DNA from: Glandiceps talaboti
Lineage: Eukaryota; Hemichordata; Enteropneusta; Spengelidae
Direction: 5' to 3'
Length of the DNA: 27,500 bases
NCBI RefSeq assembly: GCF_964340395.1
Contig: NC_135570.1
Location: forward strand, 16,065,322 to 16,092,821
This document shows positions 1 to 8,790 of this stretch, piece after piece; the stretch's first letter is position 1, and each line of letters begins with the position of its first letter. A program made the translations under genes and the position numbers. The notes under the pieces were generated by a model. It worked only from the letters and a program-made list of their open reading frames with translations. It was not told where the DNA came from and did no database searches.

Positions 1-1580
1 TCAGAAAGTAGCCTGATACAATCTTGACTAGTATTCAACACAGAACAATCTTATCTAAGGGTGAGATCAATAGTTCAAATTTCAATGTACAATGTATTAT
101 GTAGGATAAAACTAAATTGTTGTAGTGTGAGGGTAAGGTTTTCAACCATTTTAGTTATAGAATCTGTTCAGTACCCCAAAATACACGTAGAAATATTATT
201 TTAACTATCAAATAACAGAAATGGAAGAATTTCCATTTTAGTAAATGTATGGATCTAAAATACATCGAAGTGTTAATAAAAGATATTATTTTTTTTCCAT
301 GCTACAACATAGTACATACTAGCTTTGTATTTGTAGCACTACATCCTACTACATACTATTGAAATTATTTGCTGTCTGAAACAATTTTTTAATTTTGGCA
401 AATTAAGTTAGAAATTGGCAAGGTGGGGGGAGAGGGAGTTGGGGATTTCTGAGGTTTAACTAAAAAGATTTTTTTTTTTCACTATTGGACATATTGATCT
501 TGTCCATAACTTAATTGAGTTATGAACATGGACTTGGTATACAAATGTATGTTATTTCACATTATTTTTCCAAGTAGAAAAACATAGTGAAGCTCAGCTG
601 TTTTATCAAATAAAAATCCAAAATAAATACCAAATTCTCATCCATATGGTCACTTTAATGGTGAAGTATATGTAATATTGTTGGGCCTACAGAGGCTACA
701 TAATACATTTTAGTAACTACCATTTTTATTTGGATTGTTTATACTATTACCACTTTGACAAAGAAATTATCAAATTTCTTTTGGATGGAGTAAGGGGTCT
801 TTCTATCTCCAGTGAGTATACCATATCTTGTTTGCTTTAGTGATTCCAGATACAAAATAAAAATGTCAAGCAACAAGATTGCAACTAGATATCAGAATTT
901 GTAAATACCACTGACATGACATGGCTTAAAATCAAAGTTTATATTGTTACAATATTTTACATCACTACTTGTGCATCTAATCCATTTCATTTTCAGTATA
1001 TTTTTTTAATGAAATAAGAAAAGCAAGAAATATGATAAATATCTTCTGCAACAGCAACCCCCCAAAATATATGAATAAACAAATGTAAATACACAAAGAT
1101 GATTTGTACATGGGGAAAGTATTAATACTTGTACAGTAGTGGCCTATTTTAGTTTATACATTCCCTGGTACATTATTTCTCATTTAGATATAGTATAATA
1201 ATTTAGTCATGTAAAAATAAGTTGACCTTTACCAGAAATTGAAGTAAAGAGAATGTTTTAAATGAGACAGCATTACTATATTTGTGACTATATAACTCTT
1301 TGTATCGTAATACTTTAGCAATATGTCCAACAAATGAACCAGAGACGAACTGAAAATGTTCCTGAATGAGGGGAAACGTTGTTAATGTGCTTGCTGAGAC
1401 TGAAATGTCTTTCTGTACTGTCGTACCTTTGTGTAATCAATATCTGTAGCAAGTTCACCTGAATTCAGTACAGTCCTGGCTATATATCTCTTACTGCAAG
1501 AGTTGATCTAATATGCAAATTAATTAGCAATTGAATCAATACATCATATCTTCCCTCAGTCAATATCTTTAGAATTAGTT
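1..1580. other. AT-rich non-coding stretch
   Basis: No convincing gene, RNA or repeat was found on either strand. Reading frames are short and broken. The stretch lies downstream of the minus-strand DUF885 first exon at 2930-3109, so it may be intron of that gene, but no second exon was recognised in it. Confidence 0.5.
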
Positions 1581-1581
1581 T

Positions 1582-1686
1582 CATCAAATTTGGTGCACCG
1601 TGGTAAGCAGGGCCGGCTAGATATAATTTTACATCAAATTTGGTGCACCACGGCATGTAAGCAGGGCCGGCTAGATATAATTTTAC
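1582..1686. repeat. Two-copy tandem duplication, about 50-54 bp
   Basis: Two adjacent copies (1582-1631 and 1632-1686) share the string CATCAAATTTGGTGCACC followed by AAGCAGGGCCGGCTAGATAT. The second copy has about four extra bases (CATG) in the middle. The high similarity suggests a recent local duplication. The minus-strand frame across it only translates this repeat and is not taken as a gene. Confidence 0.85.
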
Positions 1687-1854
1687 ACGTATTAATTGGA
1701 GCAACCATCATCCGTGGGCGAGGACATGCACGTCTCTAGTTTCTGAAAATGTGAAAGTCAGCATTGTCTTGAACTATAGTTCAGTGTACATTAGGGAGCC
1801 TTCAGTATTTACAAGGGGGAGGGCCGGAGGAAATCACAAATGGTATGTTAAATA

Positions 1855-1936
1855 AAACATGACCCTCCCCCATTCTCCATTTTGTAAAAAGTGACCCTCC
1901 CCTTTGTCCCATTTTGTAAAACATGACCCTCCCCAT
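1855..1936 (+). repeat. Left subterminal repeats of the Harbinger-like element
   Basis: Three imperfect direct copies of a roughly 25-35 bp unit with core TGACCCTCCCC, usually preceded by TTTTGTAAAA. The same unit recurs in the same orientation near the right end (2660-2752). Subterminal direct repeats are common transposase-binding sites in DNA transposons; that role is inferred here. Confidence 0.7.
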
Positions 1937-2094
1937 GACAATTGCATATACTGAACGTTAATCAATATTCCCATTATATGTAATATACATACACATTAAA
2001 TGATTTTGACTCTATGTTAGAAAGCAATATTTGTACATATAAAGTGACAAACAGTAAAAGACTGGCTAGTTACCTTTCTCTTATAATCATACAC

Positions 2095-2340
2095 AATCTA
2101 GTTAGTATCTAAAACGTGCTTTCCATGTTGTGCATACTTTGTCTGACCTGGTCACTCGTAAAAGTTCCCTGATATCACTGTCATCATCATCACCTCACCT
2201 TCAGTATAATTGCCATTATCAGTGTCACTCTAATCTGACTCACTGTCACTACCCTTGAGTCAGTACTTGTATCACTGTTCGTGTTCTCTATGACATTCAA
2301 AACTAAATCATCACCATCATATTTTAATGAACATTCACGA
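2095..2340 (-). pseudogene. Decayed acidic protein C-terminus inside the Harbinger-like element
   Basis: Read on the minus strand from about 2340 to 2095, three frame segments give a coherent Asp/Ser-rich protein tail. The first contains KYDGDDLVLNVIENTNSD, the next is rich in SDSESD and SDTDNG with one in-frame stop, and the last contains DDDSDIRELL and ends in TTWKARFRY before TAA. Two frame changes and one stop break it. Acidic low-complexity composition surviving across frame changes suggests an old coding region rather than chance. It could be the C-terminus of the element's original transposase or partner protein, but no family motif is recognisable. Confidence 0.35.
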
Positions 2341-2659
2341 ACAGTGTGAATGATAAGGTGAGATGGTACACTCAACAATATGTATCGTTTTATTAAACAA
2401 TTTTCCAACAATATATGTAGTTTTATTTTTTGTATTTTGGCATGTAAAGTACTTGTAAAAATAAACTTGAGTACTCACTTCACTTTTACATCTCAAAACA
2501 CACAAAACAACCCTTACCAAAATGAAACGGTAAAAAGTATGCTTAATGTGTCTTCATATTCTATACTTGAAGTATACTTTGGAATGTCAAGTACATTTCA
2601 AGTATACTTAAATTATACAATTATTACAATATCTGAATTTTCAATTTGGTCACAAAACT

Positions 2660-2752
2660 ATGGATTGTAAAATGTGCCCTCCCCAAAAATTGTAATGCAA
2701 AATATGACCCTCTCCCCAAGAACAGGTTTGTAAAATGTGACCCCCCCCCCCC
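2660..2752 (+). repeat. Right subterminal repeats of the Harbinger-like element
   Basis: Three imperfect direct copies of the unit TGTAAAATGTG + CCCTCCCC-type run. The last ends in a run of about 12 C residues beside the right terminal inverted repeat. Orientation matches the left-hand copies. Confidence 0.7.
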
Positions 2753-2929
2753 TAATACTGAAGGCTCACTTATGCTACATTTCTAGTACAACTTGTAGAC
2801 GGTGTACGGGTTTCGATGCAACACCAGAGAAAGAACAGCTCGGAGATCTGGAGTCGTCCCTTACTCCGTATGCAAGCAGGACCGGTGTAATTAGATTTGT
2901 GTATACAAAGTACATGTATGCCAGCTTAC

Positions 2930-3109
2930 CCTCATATTTGCAAAGCTTTCCAAAGAACGGTCGTCCAGCCGATCGTCAAACTCGTGATAGCCTATCAACG
3001 TAGCAAACTCTGGTCTCTGTGTAAGTCTCCATTGCCAATACTCATTAGTAAACAGTTGTACGGCTGAAGCTGTGCTAGAACAAACTGTGTTTCTGTGTTC
3101 CCCAGCCAT
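2930..3109 (-). CDS. First coding exon of a DUF885-family protein (partial)
   Basis: The exon starts at ATG 3109-3107 and encodes 60 residues, ending at AGG followed by a GTAAGC splice donor (intron begins at 2929), phase 0. The translation contains NEYWQWRLTQRPEFATLIGY and then a run matching HEFDDRLDDRSLESF. This is the N-terminal signature of the DUF885 family: a Trp-rich helix, a PEFAT-like segment, then a D-D-R-L motif. The family is widespread in bacteria and found in many invertebrates; related members look like metal-dependent peptidases, but its role in animals is unsettled. The frame is open five codons upstream from a TTG, but ATG is preferred in an animal gene. Later exons were not recognised to the left and may lie outside the window or beyond the transposon at 1794-2769. 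Confidence 0.72.
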
Positions 3110-3272
3110 GTCTGTCACGTCCAATGCACATGCAAATTAGGTTATATATTGTAGGGAAGCGTAAAAAAGTTATGACAAACACGTTGAGGGCGCTCTTGTA
3201 GGGAGCTGTCCGACAGCATAGCGTGTACAAACTGAACCCACACACAGGGAAAGTATACGTGTACGTTACAGA
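3110..3272. promoter_or_regulatory. Possible shared (bidirectional) promoter
   Basis: 163 bp separate the minus-strand DUF885 start codon (3109) from a plus-strand ATG (3273) that opens a candidate first exon. No TATA box is evident. The stretch includes a less AT-rich segment around 3183-3235 (GAGGGCGCTCTTG). Head-to-head spacing this short usually means a shared promoter, but the plus-strand gene is itself unproven. Confidence 0.3.
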
Positions 3273-4985
3273 ATGACTGGTACAGTGATGTCAATGAATG
3301 TCTTCAACATTTGTGCAGAAGTCACCAAAGTATTAATGTAAGAATCTCTAGTTAATCGATTCATTTTTTCTTGTTCAGCACATATTCAAGTCTTTATTCA
3401 GACGTGAGGTATATTTGTTTACTTGATAAATGTAGTAAGAACAGTTTGAATTCTAAAGGTACTAGCATTAATATTCCATTTTATGTTAGCTCAGAAGAAA
3501 AAACAATTATACATTTGCATGTACCAAAATAAAATGACACTGCCAAACATGGTTTGTACTTTTGACTTCCTTTATCAGGACGTATCTGGACTTTATATGC
3601 GTATAAAGATACTTCTGTGTGTCCCACTTGGATGTAGCACAGGGGCGGGTCAGTGTCTCAATGAAATTATTTTCATTTACCAAAGCAATCAGTTCACGTG
3701 ACACGTTTGATTGACAGTTGTCATTGGTATATATTGTTGGATTGATAGTTATATGTTTACTCGAGTGTGCTATCTTCATAAAAATCGTCTTAAACACTTC
3801 TAAATTAAATCCTCCTCACATAAAGAAAGAAGCGACCAAAAATTTGACTGCTCATATCGTAATTGAATCCCGAGAAATCAACTGTCTTATGAAGCTTTCC
3901 ACAGTTAATAAACTAGTTGTCTTGCCATTTCTTGCCCTAATATGTGGATAATGTTGTTCCACCTATTTTAGACAGAGAGTATATCTGGTCTGAATTACAT
4001 TTCCGCGCAAATGCAAACCGAGGGAACGAACAGCACTTAGGGAAGGGGTGGGGGCTGATGAGAAAATATTTTGTACAAATTGTTTCCCAGTTCCCTCTTC
4101 CCTTCAAGCTCACAAAAAAACGTTGTCGCTGATTTTCATTTGTGCAGTTATATGGCATACTTCCCGTATTCTGGAGATGTGCAAATGTATGATACACTAG
4201 TATAAAATAACAGTGGTAATCGACTTCAGTGTTCATACATAATAAGAGATTTCTTTATAAGTGTGGGATTTGCAAGGAGAGGTTGGATCGTAATCTATAT
4301 TTGGAGATACTTAGCCAACCCCATTCAATTGTGGTTTGGCGCAGGAACAGCATACCTTGATCACCCATGGGGAGTATTCTGGAATAGGGCTCAATCATTT
4401 GGTAACCTTGCCAAAATAAACCACAGGCTAGCATTGAAAGGGTTCTGGAAAATTCATTAAACGGAATAATTTTTAACCGACACAATATGCACATTATGCA
4501 AGTTTTTCGATTTGCCAATCCCCTCTCAGCGCAACGGAGGATGTTTTTAGACATGGTATTTTTGACAAGTGTGTAAGTAATGTTTATGATAGTCCATATA
4601 TGCTTTTCAAGTTATATTTTAAAGTTCCACAGATGCCGGATCGGAGAACTAGAAAGTTTACAAACCTGATGCCAGTAAATTTAATGTTTTTAAACACTGT
4701 GCCGTTCACAGATGTACATGTATAACAACGTATAGTGGTCTTTGTTGTAGTATTTTGAATATTGACTTTAATTTATCAAATTTAATTTTCCAGATTGTCC
4801 ACCTGACAATATTGATTTTATATATTTGCCTCATAATGTATTTTAGATATAGTATTTTATTTGCCACAAACTCAAAATCATATCAACATAACAAGAGAGA
4901 AAGTACAAAAGACAGTGGAATAAATATTACAATTAAACTGATGGATGAATACAGAGTTTATGGCTGGACCACAGAAATAGTTTGA
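3273..4985 (+). CDS. Candidate three-exon gene for a small membrane protein
   Basis: Proposed exons are 3273-3337, 4148-4178 and 4794-4985; together they give about 95 residues. Exon 1 starts MTGTVMSMNVFN and ends in AT before a GTAAGA donor. Exon 2 follows a good acceptor (TTTTCATTTGTGCAG), completes the split codon and ends before a weak GTGCAA donor. Exon 3 follows TTTAATTTTCCAG. It encodes a hydrophobic segment (IVHLTILILYICLIMY), then a basic, polar tail ending GWTTEIV and TGA at 4983-4985. AATAAA follows at 5031-5036. All three exons join in phase. Exon 3 is the best supported; exon 2 is the weakest. No family is recognised. Chance assembly in AT-rich DNA remains possible. Confidence 0.3.
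3340..4145. other. Non-coding stretch, possible intron 1
   Basis: Several short frames exist on both strands but none shows family motifs. It holds a pyrimidine-rich acceptor at 4133-4147 that ends the stretch. No repeat was identified. Confidence 0.35.
4180..4793. other. Non-coding stretch, possible intron 2
   Basis: Contains a locally less AT-rich patch (about 4260-4450) that is open on both strands for 65-99 codons, without recognisable motifs. It may be an old transposon or retrogene fragment. Nothing else is supportable. Confidence 0.3.
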
Positions 4986-5030
4986 AACAAACTAGTCAAG
5001 TTTGTGGCCCATACTACAATTGATTAAACA

Positions 5031-5036
5031 AATAAA
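5031..5036 (+). terminator. Polyadenylation signal AATAAA after the candidate small gene
   Basis: AATAAA lies 46 bases after the TGA at 4983-4985, a normal distance for an animal transcript end. It supports the last exon of the candidate gene, though AATAAA is common by chance in such AT-rich sequence. Confidence 0.3.
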
Positions 5037-5040
5037 ATAA

Positions 5041-5107
5041 TCAAAGCAAAAACAAAAACAAATTTGAAATTAAAACAAAAACAAACAAAAAACAAACAAA
5101 ACAAAAC
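5041..5107. repeat. A-rich (AAAC)n simple repeat at the LINE 3' end
   Basis: Low-complexity AAACAAAAAC/ACAAACAAAA sequence. On the minus strand it reads as a T/G-rich tail just past the 3' end of the LINE that lies to its right, so it may be the element's tail or its target site. Confidence 0.7.
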
Positions 5108-5172
5108 GCGTTCTCATCAAAAAAAAATATAACAACTGGCATTAAATGCAATGTAAGGTAGAAAAAGCTGAA

Positions 5173-6194
5173 TTAATTTTGTAACAAATACTGTTTTAAC
5201 TGAGATTTAAAAGTAGTCCTGGATTGTATTTTTTTTCAATTCTTCAGGTAAGGAGTTCCAATGTTTTGCAGCTGCATACTGAAAATTGTGTTGCGTCAAA
5301 GTAAGATTTACTTTTGGAATGTAAAAGTTATCTCTCGTTGTATTCCGAGTGTGATACGTATTTGGTGGTGTGTTGAAATAGTCGTTAACTGTTTGCGGGA
5401 AGTGACCGGCCCTCAAATCAAAAATAAATAAAGAAGTATTAAATTTGCATTGCTGGTGGACACTTAGAATTCCTAGTTGCTGAAAAAGAGGGGAGGAGGG
5501 AGCACCAATATTTGAAAAAGTTATAAAGCGAATAACTTTCTTTTGAAGGTTTAAGATAGGCTTGAGAAATGTATTGTATGTATTGCCCCATATCTCTATA
5601 CAATATGAGATATGGGGCAAGATCATAGAGTTATACAGCAGAAGAAGAGTAGATTTAGGTACGTAATAGCGAATTTTGGAAATTATGCCATTAATTGGAG
5701 AAATTGCTTTCCTAACTTTTTCAATGTGTGATGTCCAAAGCATATTTTGATCTAAACACACGCCAAGATAATTGGTTGACGTTACTTGTGAAATTTGTGA
5801 GCGATTGATGCCCAGACTTCCCTCCGTTTTCACCAATCTTTGCGAAGTCTTAATAATCATGAAATTCGTTTTTTCTACATTGATAGTGAGCCTATTGGCG
5901 TCGCACCAGTCACAGACTTTCCTGAAGTCGAAATGGAGTTGATCAAGCTGAATTATATTTGAGGGATTGTTGATAAATTGAAACAAGTTTGTGTCGTCGG
6001 CAAATAATCGAAATTCAAATGCATCAGTAGCGTTCACAATATCATTGATGTAAATCAGAAAGAGAAGGGGGCCTAAAATTGAGCCTTGTGGTACTCCACA
6101 TTGTATTTCGCTATATGGCGAGGTAACATTATTTATACAGACACACTGCTTACGCTGGGAGAGATAACTTTTAAACCAAAGTAAAGGCAAGCCT
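5173..6194 (-). pseudogene. LINE reverse transcriptase palm/thumb and C-terminal domain
   Basis: The frame resumes with VRGLPLLWFKSYLSQR, followed by CGVPQGSILGPLLFLIYIND. The catalytic FADD box lies at 5993-6004 (FADDTNLF). Then come WCDANRLTINVEKT, a thumb region with YLGV, and the C-terminal domain with HISYCIEIWGNTY, GAPSSPLFQQLGIL and AAKHWNSLPEELKK. Near 5215 a small indel moves the frame, after which TFKSQLKQYLLQN and TAA (5173-5175) close the protein. Catalytic residues are intact, so the damage is to the frame rather than the active site. Confidence 0.9.
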
Positions 6195-7069
6195 CTAACA
6201 CTGTAGAAGAATACTATGGTCTATTGTGTCAAAGGCTTTCCGCAAATCAATGAATATACCACATGTCAGATATCCATTGTCCAGCTTATTAGCAATACCA
6301 GTGATCAGGTCAACCAGGGCAAGCTTAGTACTGTGTTTTTTCCTGAAACCAAACTGAGTTTTGATGAGGATGTTGTATTTTTCAAAATATATAACAAGTT
6401 GATGATTGACAATAGATTCAAACACTTTACTGATTACGGGCAAAATTGAAATGGGGCGATAATTGCCAACATCGCATGGCGAACCTTTTTTATAAATAGG
6501 TATTACCTTGGCAATCTTAAGTAGACTTGGAAAAATACCATTGTTGAGAGAACAGTTAATTATATGTGTGAGAGGGCATGCAATAATGTGAGCAGCGTGT
6601 ATAACTAAGAGGGGATTAATTGTGTCCTGACCGGTAGCTTTGCGGGGATCAAGCTTGAATATTTCTCCAAGGACGTCTTCTTCAGACACGGGGTGAAAGA
6701 AAAAGGAGTTGAGGTAGTTCCCATCCAGGTATTGTCTAAAGTCTTTGTTGCTTGTAATCTTTTGAGCAAGATTGGGCCCAATACCAGTGAAATAATTATT
6801 GAATTCTTGAGTAATATCTCTTGTATCTGTTAAGCATGTGTTTCCAGGGTTGTTTGTAGTTAATTTATCGGGAGAACATTTGGTATGTGTTTTGTTCAAC
6901 ATCTCTTTAATAATAAGCCAAGTTTTGTTGGTGTTGCCAGAGGCATTTGAAATTTTATTGGTGTAGTAGTTTTTCTTAGCCAACCTAAGGAGCTTCGTCA
7001 ATGTATTCCTGTACCTAGTATACATATTTTTAATTTGGTTATTCCTTGGGTGATTTTTCATTTTCGAGA
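6195..7069 (-). pseudogene. LINE reverse transcriptase, fingers and first palm motif
   Basis: The open frame encodes the linker helix (RYRNTLTKLLRLAKKNYY), then the fingers region LDPRKATGQDTINP, VIPIYKKGSP, NYRPISILPVISKVFE and QFGFRKKHST. The first palm motif FIDLRKAFDTIDHSILL supplies the first catalytic Asp. The frame stops at 6195 directly after the last motif. A short deletion there removes the usual residues between DHSILL and the YGVRG-like segment. Confidence 0.9.
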
Positions 7070-7429
7070 AAAGTTTGTTTTGTATGTATGGATGTAAATA
7101 AGCCCTTTGTGATCCAGGGTCTTTTAATTGACTTTTGTGTTCTTGTAAATGTTTTTATTCGAAGATGTCTTCTGATAACAGTATGAAATAAATCATTAAA
7201 AATATTGTATGCTTCAGACGGATCTTCGCACATGTGGACTGGTTGCCAGGATACATTGCTTAGGTCAGCTAAGAAGGCCTCTTTGTTGTAATTCCAGAAA
7301 TCGTAGGTGTGTGTTTTGGTACTGTTTTCAAAAACGTGATGCAGACTTTTAATAATGCCGAAAATTGGATAGTGGTCTGAAATGTCTGTTTCAATTGTAC
7401 CGGACTCAATAAAGTGGTCAGTAATATTT
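7070..7429 (-). pseudogene. LINE endonuclease C-terminus and linker
   Basis: In a new frame the sequence reads NITDHFIESG and ETDISDHYPIFGI. The Ser-Asp-His triad of the last endonuclease motif lies at 7372-7380. A linker follows with FWNYNKEAFLADL and KSIKRPWITKGL; the latter is a well-known segment between endonuclease and reverse transcriptase in this LINE group. The frame ends near 7070, where another small indel shifts it into the reverse transcriptase frame. Confidence 0.8.
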
Positions 7430-7979
7430 GTGAGGTGTTAGTAACTCTGGTAGGGGTGTTAATTAATTGTGTCATATTGTATGTATTCAGGAGAGTATTG
7501 TAATGAGTAACGGGTGGGCTATCTAAAGATGTGTCAATATTGATATCGCCAAGGAGAATACAATCACGCCCGTTCACTGACACCTGATCAAGGCATGCTT
7601 CTAAACTGTCAATGAATTCATTAAAAGGTGTGTTGGGTCTTCTGTAGATAACGCCTATAACAATCTTTTTGTTGTTGATCATAGTTTCCCCAAAGATGGA
7701 TTCGCAGTGATTAATTTTACATGTGTTAATGCGAGAGAAGGACAACGAGTTGTGAAAATACAGAGCGACTCCACCACCTTGTGAGGCTTCACGATTACAA
7801 GTAACGAAAGTATAGGAAGGCAAATCATAAAGACAGCAATTTGAATCGGGATGTAACCATGTTTCCGTTAGAGCTATAAAAAGAAAATTTTGATCTAACA
7901 TGCTTAGAAAGTTAACAAAGCTATCAAAGTTTTTTGTAAGGGATCTGACATTGCAATGTAGGAAAGAACATGAACTATT
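7430..7979 (-). pseudogene. LINE endonuclease domain, N-terminal two thirds
   Basis: The frame opens after a TAG and reads FLHCNVRSLTKNFDSF, which contains the conserved Asn of the first endonuclease motif. It then has the catalytic Glu motif LTETWLH, the glycine stretch QGGGVALYFH, the GVIYRRPN motif, LLGDINID with its Asp and Asn, and LINTPTRVTNTS. After NTS the family normally continues with a segment like TLIDHI-TN. That segment is missing and the frame shifts, so about 25-30 bases appear deleted at 7430. In its intact form this domain nicks target DNA to prime reverse transcription. Confidence 0.85.
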
Positions 7980-8110
7980 CTATCAGAATTGAACTGGTTG
8001 ACGGTGCAAGACTTACAGCTGTATTTGACTATGACTTCTTCGTTCATCATGAAATGACTGACATACTTAGAGAATAAGTAATCGAAAAATGTGTTTTTAA
8101 TGTGCATTAA
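7980..8110 (-). pseudogene. LINE ORF2 N-terminal lead-in segment
   Basis: The minus-strand frame contains HFMMNEE, then KYSCKSCTVNQFNSD. This resembles the short Cys-containing lead-in that precedes the endonuclease in many Jockey/CR1-type ORF2 proteins. A single-base-type frame change near 7980 separates it from the endonuclease frame. The ATG inside HFMMNEE is a plausible original start, but the frame runs open to 8251, so the start is uncertain. Confidence 0.45.
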
Positions 8111-8216
8111 GTTAGTTTTGTTTGTTTGATATGCTTGTGTGTTTTGTATTCTTGAATTTTTCATTTTTAGGAGCCTGTAAATGGGACTTGCCGGCCTTCC
8201 GTGAAATAAATAAATA

Positions 8217-8513
8217 AACTGTATGTCAACGAGTTGAGTAATTGGTAACAAAATACAACACCTTATTATTCCAAGACAATAGCCCCCGTCACCACGTCCT
8301 GGTTTTCACATAATTTTATACATTACACTTTCATTCAAACGGGGGTCGACACATACATTCATAATTCATCAACAATACCGGTGCTTATCCGTCATTGCAC
8401 GCATTTAGCGAGGAACGCTAGTCTATACCTTCATTACACAGTGTTCACCCCTGTGCACGTTACATAAGTTTGTATTCCTGCAAAATAAAAGAATGTGGAG
8501 AAATCAACTCCGG
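8217..8513. other. Spacer with a CCCCCGT/ACGGGGG palindrome
   Basis: No gene found. CCCCCGTC near 8283 pairs with ACGGGGGTCG near 8339, an inverted repeat of about 7-8 bases spaced by 50. Otherwise unremarkable. Confidence 0.4.
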
Positions 8514-8760
8514 ACTTTTGATTGGTTGTTTGTCAAATGTAACACGTGTACTCCCTGTCAAGTGATTGACCAATTTGAAACAAACAACACCTAACTTGTC
8601 TTACAAACACAATAGTTTTCCCTGCCACCACCTTTAAAGTGCACCTGGAGGGGTAGAGGAAAATTTTGATCCTCTAGGTCTGATTGGTTCATGGTTCTCG
8701 ACAGGAATCTAACATCTTGGGTTGGGTATATAAATGACGCGTGATACATTTTCAAACTGT
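8514..8760 (+). promoter_or_regulatory. Promoter of the 195-residue gene: CCAAT boxes and TATA box
   Basis: TATATAAA at 8727-8734 lies 57 bases before the ATG at 8791, so transcription would start near 8757-8762 with a roughly 30-base leader. Upstream are an inverted CCAAT (ATTGG) at 8521-8525, a direct CCAAT at 8570-8574 and another inverted one at 8683-8687. A CACGTG E-box lies near 8542, inside an imperfect inverted repeat of TTGTTTG/CAAACAA flanks (8523-8590). This arrangement is typical of a strong TATA-type polymerase II promoter and is rare elsewhere in this window. Confidence 0.55.
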
Positions 8761-8790
8761 CTTTGCGACTCCAGCAAACGATAAACAAAG

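Larger units (their letters stand above)
1794..2769. mobile_element. Harbinger-like non-autonomous DNA transposon, 976 bp
   Basis: The left end (1794-1809) reads GGGAGCCTTCAGTATT and the right end (2754-2769) is its reverse complement with one mismatch. Both ends are flanked by TTA (1791-1793 and 2770-2772), as expected for a 3-bp target duplication. TWA-type 3-bp duplications are typical of the PIF/Harbinger superfamily. Just inside each end are direct repeats built on TTTTGTAAAA then TGACCCTCCCC: three at 1855-1934 and three at 2660-2752. There is no intact transposase, only a decayed acidic frame in the middle. Superfamily assignment rests on the duplication length and is an inference; the element boundaries are seen directly. 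Confidence 0.75.
5112..8216 (-). mobile_element. Decayed non-LTR retrotransposon (LINE), Jockey/CR1-type
   Basis: The minus strand carries, in order from 8100 down to 5173, an apurinic-like endonuclease, a reverse transcriptase and a C-terminal domain, in the standard order for ORF2 of Jockey/CR1-type LINEs. The reading frame is broken at least five times (near 7980, 7430, 7070, 6195 and 5215). No ORF1 is visible upstream. The copy is therefore dead and probably truncated at its 5' side. The 3' UTR is short (5112-5172) and there is no poly(A) on the sense strand. Boundaries are approximate because no target duplication was identified. Confidence 0.88.

Noticed and set aside
1240-1420. Open minus-strand frame as a possible second DUF885 exon
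   Set aside because: The translation shows no DUF885 motif, lacks a clear in-phase acceptor and is typical of chance AT-rich frames.
3483-3797. 72- and 96-codon frames on opposite strands
   Set aside because: No motifs, no splice-phase agreement with the candidate first exon (joining gives an early stop).
4255-4554. Overlapping 99-codon minus and 65-codon plus frames
   Set aside because: No recognisable motif in either direction; may be an old element fragment but unsupported.
8591-8788. 65-codon minus-strand frame
   Set aside because: Overlaps the promoter of the 195-residue frame, no motif, poor start context.
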